DNA of 64,000 nucleotides from Welwitschia mirabilis (taxonomy: Eukaryota; Gnetophyta; Gnetopsida; Welwitschiales). Below are positions 1 to 10,365 of the stretch, piece after piece. The notes under the pieces were generated by a model. The model saw nothing but the letters and a program-made list of their open reading frames with translations, did no database searches and had not been told where the DNA came from. Position 1 is the stretch's first letter, and every line of letters begins with the position of its first letter. The stretch spans positions 48,401,235-48,465,234 of the forward strand of contig JBOZIK010000001.1 in assembly GCA_051453625.1 (NCBI GenBank). The letters are read 5' to 3'. The position numbers and the translations under genes are program-made.

Positions 1-2140
1 AAAGGATCTTCCTAAAAGCAGTGGATAACTTCCATCATGTTCTATCTCAATTATGACAATATTAATGGGATAAAAAGCTTCCTCAATTTGGATAACTAGG
101 TCTTTAATAATTACTAATAATTTCTTGATTGAGGTATTAGCTAATTCCAAGATGATAGGTGTAGGTTCAATTCTGCTTTCTAACTCAAGTCTTTTACATA
201 TGTGAAGAGGCATTATGTTTACACTTGCTCCTATGTTAATCAAAGCTTTTCAAATTATTTTTTTTCCTTTGAAGGTAACACTTACAGTTGTAGCCCCAGG
301 GTCTTTTAATTTAGGACATTTTTACATGACTAAGTTGAAAAGAGATTGGACAAGAAAAACTTTGTTAGGAATGATACATTTTTTCTTTCTTCTTAGTAAA
401 TCTTTTCATAATTTAGAATAGTTGGGATTTGTTTACAATAGTTTTCAAATGGATAGGTTGATGTTGAATTCTTGCANNNNNNNNNNNNNNNNNNNNNNNN
501 NNNNNNNNNNNNNNNNNNNNNNNNNNNNNNNNNNNNNNNNNNNNNNNNNNNNNNNNNNNNNNNNNNNNNNNNNNNNAAAACTTTGTTAGGAATGATACAT
601 TTTTTCTTTCTTCTTAGTAAATCTTTTCATAATTTAGAATATTTGGGATTTGTTTACAATAGTTTTCAAATGGATAGGTTGATGTTGAATGCTTGCATCA
701 AAGATTTTAGGTGTTTATCAAAGGTAGGATTTGTATTTAATCTATCAAGCCAAGGGGTGGATGGTTTCTTTCCTTTGTTGTCCTTTGAATTATTTTTAGT
801 AGAGGCCTTAGTAGGTGATGTAGATGAAAGTTTGTAAGAATCTAAAATTTCCACATCATCTTCCTTATTTATTTCATTATTTCTTTAGAATTTAAAATCT
901 CATAGATAGGAGGTATTGTATCCTTTCCACTTCTTATCACTATTTTTAAATCTCTTCTAACTTCATTTGGATTGGGCATTAGTTGAGATTCAAGAGACCC
1001 TTGTGTTCTTTGATTGATAAGTATTGTTTATTGAAGGACATTTACTAGGTTCTTAATATTGATATTAGTTTTCTCAGATGCTTTTCTCATCTCTTCTATG
1101 AATTCTCTAAGGGAATCATTCAGATTTTGTTGAAAATTAGGTTAAAAGTTGGAAGTCTTAAATCTGTTTTCAAATGGTTTCCATTGAGATTGTCCACCTA
1201 ATTTTTGTTGGAATTGTGGCTAGTTTTTAAAATTAGGTGTTCTTCAGTTGAAGGCACACACTTCCTCAAATATCTTTTCCTTACAAGTTGGTAACAAAGG
1301 GCATTCTTTTATTAGATGAGAGTCATCTTCACAAATTTCATAATTTGAAGTTAAGATTTCATTTTTTACTAATTTTTCATCAACTATCATTTATGTATAC
1401 TTCTCCAAAGTAGTAGTAAAATCTTTAATGCTTTACTTCTTTTAGATCTTTTAGAATTTATCCTATTGTGTAATTTTCTTTAGTGGGTTTAGGCCAAGTT
1501 TGACTTATTTTTACCAAATTTTCTAGTACACTCCATGCATCATCTAGGCCTAAATTTAATAAGTTACCTCCACAAGAAAAATCTACAAGTTGTTTTCTTA
1601 AAGCATTCAATTCACTATAAAGATATTCTACTAGCTCTTCTTTACGAAATTCATCAATAGGGTTAGAATGGCTAGTGATTATAAAACATTCATAAGCTGT
1701 TGCATAATCCTCATAAGTTTGTTGTTGAAAGTTGGTTACTTATTTTCTTCTCTTCCCCATGAAACTCTCACTCAAAAATCTTTTAATAAATACTTCTTGC
1801 ACTTGACTCTAAGATTTAAGGCTTTATATGGAATAGTTTTGAGCCAAACTTTTGCTCTTCCTCTAAGCGTAACTAGAAAAATAATCATGTAAGTATAGTC
1901 ACTAATATATTTTTTTTCATTTTCTAAGGTAAGCACAAGTTATTCAATGTTAGCTAAATGTTGAAAAGGATCTTCCTATGATTTCCATAAAAATTTGGAT
2001 AAGCACTTAAATTTCTTAATTGTACATCATATCCAGGAGGTAAATCAAAAGGATTTTGAATTTCACATTTTTTATTAGAAATTAAATCCCTAAGAGTAAT
2101 GTTTGAATTCAAAAAAGAAGTTCCTATTATGATTGGAGTA
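1..2140 (-). pseudogene. Ty3-A gag-protease remnant (Tat/Athila-like Ty3/gypsy)
   Basis: Decayed gag and aspartic protease of a Ty3/gypsy element, read on the minus strand from about 2140 down to the left window edge. Seen: a gag-like N-terminus near 2040-2130, a gag core near 1440-1900, a degenerate zinc-knuckle region near 1280-1350 (CEDDSHLIKECP) and a gag-protease linker at 600-1250. At 1-340 is the protease, with INIGASVNIMPLHICKRLEL at 181-240 and a PLLLGRSF flap near the edge. Ty3 proteases normally have Asp where this copy has Asn (235-237), and an in-frame TGA lies about six codons upstream. Several frameshifts and stops make it non-functional. RT and integrase should lie left of the window. 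Orientation and order agree with the primer site at 2922 and the LTR at 2946. Family call is firm as Ty3; Tat versus Athila is less sure. Confidence 0.8.
477..576. other. Assembly gap of 100 N inside Ty3-A gag, with duplicated flanks
   Basis: Exactly 100 N, the usual placeholder for a gap of unknown size. The 121 bases before it (356-476) match the 121 bases after it (577-697) with about two mismatches, so the two contig ends probably overlap and the duplication is not biological. Confidence 0.9.
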
Positions 2141-2379
2141 TTAGATGAAGAAACTTGCTTTTATTTTTGTGATGCTTTCAATACATTTGACATTTGAAAA
2201 ATCTGATTCTAAAATAATAAAAGTAGAAAAATCTTCTTTTTCAATTTTGAAAATTTGCGTACATGAGGTGTGTGTATCTAGATTTAGCTTGAAGTTAAAT
2301 AATCCTTCTATGATGTTTTCTTTAATAAAGTTACATTCTTTCTAATATTTTATCTTCTTACTAGAATTTATCATGTCCC

Positions 2380-2921
2380 TGCATGCTCAAACAACTAATA
2401 AAAAGCCAAAATCAAAAACAGTAGATCGTCATCTACTTAGTTATGGATATAATAGGAAGGACGATGATCACAGTTAAAAAAAAAAAAAAAGTCTGAAACT
2501 ACAAAAATTCTGACAGAATGAAAGTGTATTATTTTCCAAACTATCATGGGGACAATAGGAAGAATGATAGTTTACTTAATTTGCAGAAAAGAAAATATCG
2601 AAATGCGAAAAATTTTATGACTGTCGTCCTTTAGGTTATAGGGATGACAGACATAATGATAGTTTATTATGAAGAAAAATAAAGGAAAATTATGAAGAAT
2701 AAAAACTAATTTCGAAATTTTAAACTATCATGTCCTATGTCATCAGGATGATAAAGAAAACGACAAGATCCCTAAGAAAATTTGTGGAAAATAAAATCAT
2801 GCAAAAATAAATCTACTTTAAACTATACTAGAAATACAACATTAACTTAAATAAATAACTTGAATAATAGATTCAAGGTACTTATTTGGTTAATGACAAT
2901 TTTCTTAGCTTCTTACAGCCT
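2380..2921 (-). other. Ty3-A 5' leader with a cluster of imperfect hairpins
   Basis: Untranslated leader between the primer site and gag. It holds four related inverted-repeat motifs. The clearest is AAACTATCAT at 2538-2547 pairing perfectly with ATGATAGTTT at 2564-2573 (16-base loop). Another is CTGTCGTCCT at 2621-2630 with GGGATGACAG at 2641-2650 (8 of 10 pairs). A third is TATCATGTCCT near 2726 with AGGATGATA near 2745. A weaker one joins ATCGTC at 2425 to GACGAT at 2460. The motif resembles the tandem repeat in this element's U3 (4930-5176). A role in packaging, dimerisation or regulation is conceivable but not shown. Confidence 0.55.
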
Positions 2922-2939
2922 TCCCCAATAATGGTGACA
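2922..2939 (-). other. Ty3-A primer binding site, tRNA-Asp type, decayed
   Basis: On the minus strand this reads TGTCACCATTATTGGGGA, close to the complement of the 3' end of plant tRNA-Asp (TGGCGCCGTTGCCGGGGA), which primes Athila/Tat-type Ty3 elements. Most differences are transitions, as expected from deamination of methylated cytosine. It sits six bases from the inferred LTR end at 2946. Confidence 0.75.
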
Positions 2940-3489
2940 AAACATTGTAGTGTGAATTTATGAAATCTTGAAGTCATTTACATAAACCTGTGAATCAAAT
3001 AACTTGCAGAAAATACACTCAAGTATAGATGGGTGTTCATCCAAATGTTGTAATCCCAATAAATCCACTATGCTTAGAGTTAAAGAATTGATTTCTAAAG
3101 GTATTTTTAATCTTTTATCTTATAAAAGCTTGAAGGAAATAAACACATAAATGCAATACAGATGAATGATATAAAATGCAATGGATGGAAATGAAAATGA
3201 ATTTTACTTAAATCTTAGTCCTTCTATCACAAAGACTACCTTCTGTATAAATTATATCAATTAAGAAGAGCTTCCAACTAGTTCTTAACCAATATAAACT
3301 ATGAGATCTATCCAAGTAAGATACAGAATGCAATTTGGAATGGAAAAGTAATGTAAATCTATTACTAATCAAGATCAACCTTAACAAAGATTACCCTTAT
3401 AATCTAGATAAATTACAAAGTTGTCACAATAAACTATGATCAATATAAACCATAAGAAACATTCACAGAATTGGAATAAAAAGAGAAAT

Positions 3490-3729
3490 TATATTAATTC
3501 AAAGAGTATTCAAGAATATTACATCCACTTACAAACAGAATAACTGCAACTCAATGAAAGAGACTCAGCCTAACACCAAGGAGAGTTCTTTTTGTAGCTC
3601 TGGATGGACCTCTTGCCCTTTAATCCTCCATCACAAGTATCCAGTATAAAATATGGAGCTAGAAATGAAGGAGGGGAAGGGTATTTATAGTTTTACATTT
3701 AAGGTTCTATAAGCAAAACCCTAAAGATG
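3490..3729. repeat. Promoter-containing repeat block, copy 1
   Basis: Related to 4614-4839 with about 87% identity by eye (offset 1110). It carries the TATA-like CTATAAATACCC on the minus strand. Divergence is too high for a simple overlapping contig end, so this is either a real tandem duplication or sequence from two related LTRs. Confidence 0.7.
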
Positions 3730-4613
3730 NNNNNNNNNNNNNNNNNNNNNNNNNNNNNNNNNNNNNNNNNNNNNNNNNNNNNNNNNNNNNNNNNNNNNNN
3801 NNNNNNNNNNNNNNNNNNNNNNNNNNNNNNNNNNNNNNNNNNNNNNNNNNNNNNNNNNNNNNNNNNNNNNNNNNNNNNNNNNNNNNNNNNNNNNNNNNNN
3901 NNNNNNNNNNNNNNNNNNNNNNNNNNNNNNNNNNNNNNNNNNNNNNNNNNNNNNNNNNNNNNNNNNNNNNNNNNNNNNNNNNNNNNNNNNNNNNNNNNNN
4001 NNNNNNNNNNNNNNNNNNNNNNNNNNNNNNNNNNNNNNNNNNNNNNNNNNNNNNNNNNNNNNNNNNNNNNNNNNNNNNNNNNNNNNNNNNNNNNNNNNNN
4101 NNNNNNNNNNNNNNNNNNNNNNNNNNNNNNNNNNNNNNNNNNNNNNNNNNNNNNNNNNNNNNNNNNNNNNNNNNNNNNNNNNNNNNNNNNNNNNNNNNNN
4201 NNNNNNNNNNNNNNNNNNNNNNNNNNNNNNNNNNNNNNNNNNNNNNNNNNNNNNNNNNNNNNNNNNNNNNNNNNNNNNNNNNNNNNNNNNNNNNNNNNNN
4301 NNNNNNNNNNNNNNNNNNNNNNNNNNNNNNNNNNNNNNNNNNNNNNNNNNNNNNNNNNNNNNNNNNNNNNNNNNNNNNNNNNNNNNNNNNNNNNNNNNNN
4401 NNNNNNNNNNNNNNNNNNNNNNNNNNNNNNNNNNNNNNNNNNNNNNNNNNNNNNNNNNNNNNNNNNNNNNNNNNNNNNNNNNNNNNNNNNNNNNNNNNNN
4501 NNNNNNNNNNNNNNNNNNNNNNNNNNNNNNNNNNNNNNNNNNNNNNNNNNNNNNNNNNNNNNNNNNNNNNNNNNNNNNNNNNNNNNNNNNNNNNNNNNNN
4601 NNNNNNNNNNNNN
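3730..4613. other. Assembly gap, 884 N
   Basis: Sized gap inside the Ty3-A LTR. Flanked by the two diverged copies of the TATA-containing block, which suggests an unresolved tandem repeat. Confidence 0.95.
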
Positions 4614-4839
4614 GTATCTAAGAACATTATATCCACTTACAAATAGAATAACAACACCTTAATGGAAGAGACTCAGCCTAACACCAAGGAAACTCTTTTC
4701 TATAGCTTTGGATGGACTTCTTATCCTTTAGTTTTCAATCATAAGCATACTAAGTATAAAAGATGGAGCTAGAAATGAAGGAGGGAAAGGGTATTTATAG
4801 TTTTACATTTAAGGTTCTAGAAGCAAAACCCTAAAGATG
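4614..4839. repeat. Promoter-containing repeat block, copy 2
   Basis: Second copy of the block at 3490-3729, with the same minus-strand TATA-like motif near 4797 and the shared tail AAGCAAAACCCTAAAGATG. Confidence 0.7.
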
Positions 4840-4929
4840 GAAAACAAAACCGTAATAACTCACATGGGTTACTTGACCCCATTTACAAACATATTTCTGA
4901 TGAACATGTAAAAATAGCTATTGTCTCAC

Positions 4930-5176
4930 CTATTGTTGGGATGATATATGGGACATCACCATGTGTTACATGTCTCCATGCCTCACTGTTAGCCCCATAG
5001 CTTTTATTCATGTTAGTATTATCATCATCCTGCCTATTATGGGGATAACATAGGGGATGAAGCCATGTGCCACATGTCTCTATGTGCTCCATGTGCTGCT
5101 TTCAGCCTTGTAGCCTCTGTTCATGTTAGCAGTGTTGTTGTTCTGACTATCATGGGGACGACACAGGGGATGATGG
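4930..5176. repeat. Ty3-A U3 tandem repeat, 2.3 units of about 104-113 bp
   Basis: Units begin CTATTGTTGGGATGAT (4930), CTATTATGGGGATAAC (5034) and CTATCATGGGGACGAC (5147, partial). Each unit also contains TTCATGTTAG. The start motif resembles the hairpin motif in the element's leader (CTATCATGGGGACAATAGG at 2541). The location upstream of the TATA-like box on the minus strand suggests enhancer-like repeats. Two short open frames here (4883-5092 minus, 5065-5283 plus) are by-products of the repeat. Confidence 0.75.
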
Positions 5177-5379
5177 TTTTTCTTTTATCTAATCTCAAAG
5201 GTAAGTCAGTCTTTTACATCATAAAGTCCTTCTTTCAAATATGCAGTATTAAAATAGGCTTGAGAAACCGCAAAAAATGCTAAGGATTACATGTTTTACT
5301 AATCATCATGTCAGATCTTTATAGTCATTAGTATTGCATTAAAACCTACTTGAATGTCATACAAATTAGCATCACGACA

Positions 5380-6398
5380 TTTGGCAATGTGCCTACTCCG
5401 CTTTTCAAGGAGAGATAAGATGTTATCTTTTTTGGATACCTTATCACTCTTGAACGGATGATTTCCTAGCTAATCATCAACCCCTTATACAAGAGTAATG
5501 ATTTTCTAGGCTAATCATCAATCTCTCATACTTGGAGTCTTTCAAAGGCTCAGACTCAACCATAAGAAGAAGAGAAGAAATTGAGTTATGCCTCAAGAAT
5601 GGATGCAATAAAGTAGTATCTAATTAAAATGATTACATAAGATATAATTACCAATTACAAATAGATCACCAAAGATCGGTTTGAGTTCACTTCAGAGAAC
5701 CATATATGCATGTGTATTCCAGTAACCCTAATAAAGCAAGTTTTACCCCTTTTAAAGAGAAGGGAAAAATAACTATCGAAGGGAAGCCCTAAATGATTAT
5801 TCTAAGACATGATAATCTAATATTCCAATTAAATTCATTTTTTCAATGTAATTCAATGGCACGCTAGAAGAGAATGGTTGTTCAAAACCAATGCACATTC
5901 ATCTGAAGAAGATTATTTTTCCAACGGTTTGAAGGAAGGATGTCCACCTTTAAAACTTAGGATGTCCTCACTTCTAAGGAGGAGAACGTTTGCCCTCTAA
6001 GTAGTATGAACATTCACACTACTGGAAGAAAGCTACCCTAGAATAGAGCAGACTTCTGCACCTACCATAAGTGCAAATTTAGAAAAAGCTAAATTGGGGG
6101 GGAAGGGGGAGGGGGGCGGGGGCGATTTGGGCTATTTGGAGTGGGCATGTACAGACCTGAGAACTATTAGTTATGTTTCCTATAAGAAGGAGGAACATTT
6201 TTCCTATTTTAAGTGGGGATGTCTAGGCTAAGATCTATCATAGATATATTTTATTCACAAGTAAAGGAAACATCTGCCTTGTTTTGAGTGGGCACATCCA
6301 CATGTAAAGGTTAGCTTCTTAACATGATTATGACAAATGATGACCATTTTGTCACTTGATTCTTACACCTTTTGGCATCAAGAAAACTTATAATTATA
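5380..6398 (-). repeat. Sire-B 3' LTR, cut by Ty3-A
   Basis: Aligns with 12516-13516 (about 87% identity over a 200-bp sample by eye), from GGCAATGTGCCTACTCC to TTATAATTATA. It lacks the roughly 150-bp U5 end that the other LTR has (12361-12515). The break is exactly where Ty3-A's LTR ends, so the missing piece should lie beyond the far end of Ty3-A. A G-run insertion at 6094-6123 is absent from the partner LTR. Confidence 0.85.
6094..6123 (+). other. G-quadruplex-like G tract in Sire-B 3' LTR
   Basis: A run of G blocks (GGGGGGG, GGGGG, GGGGGG, GGGGG) separated by 1-2 bases, fitting four-tract quadruplex rules. The aligned part of the other LTR (near 13235) reads only GGAGGAGGAAC, so this copy expanded or is a sequencing or assembly problem. 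Confidence 0.75.
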
Positions 6399-6413
6399 AT
6401 CTCCTCCTTTTCA
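6399..6413 (-). other. Sire-B polypurine tract
   Basis: Minus strand GAAAAGGAGGAG followed by AT and then the LTR. Purine-rich, directly next to the LTR start, as needed for plus-strand priming. Confidence 0.75.
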
Positions 6414-6840
6414 ATGATGACAAATCCATTAATCTAAAGAACTTATTCAAAATATCCTCCCCATGAGATGTAGACTAGCTCCCCCTAAGTTTACTATTCC
6501 TATTAAAATGATATAACAATAAAACTATCGTATCTCATATAGGCTTAGAATTACTCCCCCTTTTGACATCATTGATTCTGAAAGAAAATATATACATAAA
6601 AATACCTGTGAAAAGAATGTGAATAGGATAATAATAATAAACATACATAATGGAAAGGACATATATTATATTAACTATTAAACAAAAATGATGAATATGT
6701 ATAAATTTCGGTATTGATGTTAAATAAAAATCATACCTTAGTTGGTCATGTTCCTATTCCTAACTCAATCCTTAAAAGCTCAAATATTGCTTCTAAAATA
6801 GGCTTAATAAACAAGTCAATAAGTTATTTACTTGTCCATA
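6414..6840 (-). other. Sire-B 3' untranslated stretch
   Basis: About 430 bp between RNase H and the polypurine tract with no coding signal. Sire-L and Sire-C carry an accessory ORF in this position; here it is missing. Confidence 0.5.
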
Positions 6841-7600
6841 CATGATCAAGTAGAATTGAGCCTCTTTAAACATGTTCTCTAATAAAGTGATGACTGATGT
6901 GAATATGCTTAGTTTTTGAGTATTTCATAGGATTCCTAGCCATGTTAATGGCACTATTATTATTACATAGGATTGAACTACTTGATATCTCAACTCCGTA
7001 ATCATGTAAGGTATGCATCATCCATAACAATTGAGTGTAGCAAACTCCAGTAGATATGTACTCAGCCTCAGCCATGAAGAGTGATATCAAGCTTTGTTTC
7101 TTGGAACTCCAAGTAAAAAACAATTTCCAAGAAAGTAACATGTTACAATTGTACATTTCCTATCATTTATACATTCGTCCTAATCTGCATCACTATACCC
7201 AACTAGGTTGAGTGAAATATCCTTAGAAAATCAAATACCAAAATTACTTGTATGTTTAAGATAATGAAAAATTCTTTTAATTAAAGAGAGATGAGATTCC
7301 TTAGGATTGGATTGATATCAAGTACATATACCAGCACTTAGTGCAATATCAAATTTAGCAAATGATAAATATAATAAACTACCAATTATACCTCGATACA
7401 TGGTTTGATTTATAGTTTTACTTGATTCATCCTTACTTATTTTTGTAGATATGAACATGGGAGTGCAAACCTCTTTTGCTTGATCAAGTTTGTACTCTTT
7501 TAGAATCTCTTTAACATACTTTGATTGACTAAGAAAAATACCATTCTTGAGCTATTTAATCTAGTAGTCTTGGCACTAAGTCCCATACTCCATTTCTTTT
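6841..7600 (-). pseudogene. Sire-B RNase H and C-terminal RT remnant
   Basis: Copia-type RNase H, best seen at 6866-7156, with the AEAEYI motif and the CNNNSAINMARNP to KTKHIHISHHFIREHV stretch typical of the family. Upstream (7160-7600) is the C-terminal RT thumb/connection: a KYVKEIL-like segment, a YRGIIGSLLYLS-like segment, and SNPKESH-like and YSDAD-like segments, each broken by frameshifts or stops. It is the 3' end of pol. Downstream is the polypurine tract, and upstream the RT core is missing. Non-functional. Confidence 0.85.
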
Positions 7601-7720
7601 AAATTGAAGGAGTTCCTTTTGCATGGCTTCTAACCATTTCTTATGTAGTTCTAATTTAGCTATATTTCTAGGTTCAATATGAGACACAAAATAAAAATGA
7701 GCATAAATATTGTTTATATC
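7560..7720 (-). pseudogene. Sire-B N-terminal RT fragment joined to the RT C-terminus
   Basis: Reads KKWLEAMQKELLQFKRNGVW on the minus strand, the start of a copia RT domain. The next recognisable part is already the C-terminal QSKYVKEIL-type segment. The intervening 150 or more residues, including the catalytic YVDD box, are absent, so this is an internal deletion of the RT core. Confidence 0.75.
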
Positions 7721-7899
7721 TCATCTAATGCTTACTTTTGAATCTATATTCCCAATGATTAATCAGTTAGATGATCTATTTTCATTCTAAGGATAAAAAA
7801 GATCATTTTTGTGAATAAATAGGCTCAGAGGTATCATCAATTTCTTCCTCATCGGCTTTGTTAGTAATATTTTTCTAATTACCTTAAGTTCCTTTGTTA

Positions 7900-8828
7900 A
7901 GAGAGGGAATTAACTCATCCTCATCATCTTTAATCATCTTGCTGTTATTATTAGTCTTTAAAATTTTGACATGAATAGATTCTTCAACTTTATTTGTGTC
8001 ATAATTAAAAACTCTATAGGCTCTACTTTTTGAACAGTATCTAATAAAACTATCATGCATACCTTTAAGCTAGAATTTACCCAGATTTTTATCATTTAAA
8101 AATAATACATTTACTATCAAAGACTATAAATACTTTACCATTAGCTTCTTATCATTCCATAGTTTGTCAGTAGTGCTTTCAGTACGAGCCCTTAGAAAAC
8201 TCTTGTTAAAAATATAGCAAGCAGTATTTATAGCCTCAGGCCAAAACCATCTTGGAATATTATGTCCTCCTAGCATTTTCCTTACCATTTCTATTAAGAT
8301 CTTGTTCTTCCTTTCTATCATCCCATTTTGCTATGGTATTCTAGGAGCTGAAAACTAATGAAATATTTCATAATTATTATAAAATAAAATAAAATTCTCA
8401 TTTTCAAACTAACCTCCATGATGAAACTTGATTTTCTTAATGGTAAGGCCCTTTTCATTTTGAATTTTTCTGCAAATACAATAAAACTTATCAAAGGCAT
8501 TAGATTTAGAATGTTAAAAGTCAACCCATGTATAATGAGTAAAATCATCAATCACCACCATAAAATATTCTTACCACTTAAACTTTGAACTTTTGTAGGC
8601 TCTACTAAATGTAGATGCAACATATCTAGATGCCTTTTTAAGGATATTCAAGCTTAGATTTAAAAGAAAATTTGATGATTTTTCTTGCTTGATAATGTTC
8701 ACATAAGATATAATTTGAAAAGCCAAGTTTGGGTATGCCTCTAACTAACTCTTGTTGAGAGATGGTCTTTAAGTTAGAAACATTGGAATGACCCATTATT
8801 CTATGCCAGAGATGTTTTTGACTCTCTT
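7900..8828 (-). pseudogene. Sire-B integrase remnant
   Basis: The integrase C-terminal half is open at 8124-8321, with ERKNKILIEMVRKMLGGHNI, then PRWFWPEAINTACYIFNKS, a good match to copia integrases. The core (about 8330-8600) includes a VDF-type stretch and is frameshifted. The zinc-binding N-terminus with an HRIMGHSNVSNLKTI-like motif is near 8760-8820. Integrase inserts the cDNA; this copy is broken by frameshifts and stops. Confidence 0.8.
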
Positions 8829-10265
8829 GAGTAAAACCACATAGCTCTTTATCATTAGATTTTCCTTCTATAGAATATAAGTTTCTATATGGTGGGTAAT
8901 TAAAAGTTTTTATTTATTGGAAGCACTCTTTACTACACACTTATTTTTATCAAAAATAACTATATTCCCTTTATCATACATTTGGGAAATACTTAATATA
9001 TTATTCTTAACATCCTCTACATACAACACATCATTAATTTTTGGAAGATCATATTTACAAACCATACCTTTTCTATTTATTACTACTTTTTAATTGTCAT
9101 AAAAGGAAACCTCTTCTCCATCATAGTTGATAACTGTGTGAAACCTTCTTCTATTACCTATCATATGTCTTAAACATCCACTATCCAAGTACCATCTAGG
9201 ATACTCCTTCACTTTAAGAGTGGTCTAAACAAGCAATCCTTTAACAGATTTCTTTGTAACCCAACTTTGCTTAATGAGAGGCTAATTGTTTATTGTTTTT
9301 GGTTTTTAGAAAAACTTGTCACTTGTATAATAGAAAAAAATTTATCTTTCTGATGGGATAAGAAAATCTAACATGTCCTAGGCCTCCATAATAGAAACAT
9401 CAAATATGGAAAGACTTTAAATTATTAGACTTCAAAGCATAGCTCTTATGATCAAATCTTACCTTGTTGAAGTAATATGAGGTAGCAGCATTAAGTTTCC
9501 TTGCATCATCTAACTCCCTTAATAAAAGAGAAATAGTTTTATTTGCACCTACAAGACTTTTAATAGGCTTATCCAACTCTTTGTTAGCTAAGTCAAGTTT
9601 AGTTTGTAGAGATAATAATTTAGATTTTAAATCCCTATTTTTACAAGCTAAAATTTCATAATGAAGAATAATTATTTATAAGCTTCTTTAGTATTTTTAG
9701 AGTTTTTAGATACTACCTCATTCTCATTAGAGATTGCATTCTCATTCTTGGTAGTTGATATGAAGGCATACTCAGCAGTGATAACTAGCAATCCACAATT
9801 CTCTTCTTCATTTTTAGATTTTTTTGAGTGAGATCCTTCCTCACCATTCCAAGTAACTTAGAGGGCTTTCTTTCCTTTGATTTTGACTTTTCATGTATTA
9901 GCACATTCTGATGTTATGTATCAGAAGCTCTTGTACTCAAAGCACTGCAAATGTTTAATTTCTTATTTCTCCCAAAGTATTTGAAAGAATCTTTCTTTTT
10001 AATGTAATCCTCATTGGCATTAAATCTTGTTCTATCAAAGTCTTTTTATTTTCTTAGAAATATTCTAAAATTTTTGGCCAAAAGAACTAACTCATCATCA
10101 TCTTCTTCATTTCGGGAACCTTCTTTGCATTGACTTGAACATTTCAAAGCAATATTCTTTATCTTAGATTTCTCATCATCCATAATGGTAGCTTCATACA
10201 TAATTAATGATCCCTTGAGATTCTTTATACTCATGATATCTAGATTTTTTATCTCTTTAATCATA
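8829..10265 (-). pseudogene. Sire-B gag to pre-integrase region, copy 1
   Basis: Pre-integrase segment (8900-9200, DKGNIVIFDKNKCVVKS-like), a coiled-coil-like linker (9450-9800), a degraded zinc knuckle near 9905-9960 (CFEYKSF, stop, then SEC: second Cys is Tyr, His position lost) and the end of a UBN2-type gag domain at 10046-10265. Parallels copy 2 (10366-11780) with about 83% identity by eye and an offset of about 1510-1537 bp. The two copies are separated by a 100-N gap. Confidence 0.75.
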
Positions 10266-10365
10266 NNNNNNNNNNNNNNNNNNNNNNNNNNNNNNNNNNN
10301 NNNNNNNNNNNNNNNNNNNNNNNNNNNNNNNNNNNNNNNNNNNNNNNNNNNNNNNNNNNNNNNNN
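10266..10365. other. Assembly gap, 100 N, between two Sire-B copies
   Basis: 100-N placeholder. The two sides do not overlap. Instead the right side restarts about 1.5 kb earlier in element coordinates. Confidence 0.9.

Larger units (their letters stand above)
2946..5379 (-). repeat. Ty3-A 5' LTR (contains a gap)
   Basis: Long terminal repeat on the minus strand. The U3 end starts TGTCGTGATGC at 5379 and the U5 end finishes CACTACA at 2946, next to the primer site. It contains TATA-like boxes (CTATAAATACCC) near 3690 and 4797, each inside one of two related blocks of about 225 bp (3490-3729 and 4614-4839), and a U3 tandem repeat at 4930-5176. The partner LTR is outside the window, so the outer boundary rests on the TG/CA ends and on the point (5380) where homology to the Sire-B LTR resumes. 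If the two blocks are one block duplicated across the gap, the true LTR would be about 1.3 kb. Confidence 0.7.

Noticed and set aside
215-837. Plus-strand ORFs at the left edge
   Set aside because: Opposite strand of the Ty3-A protease and gag.
3707-4662. 300-codon open frames on both strands
   Set aside because: Almost entirely N; no sequence support.
4930-5176. CRISPR-like array
   Set aside because: Units are adjacent tandem repeats without unique spacers, in plant LTR DNA.
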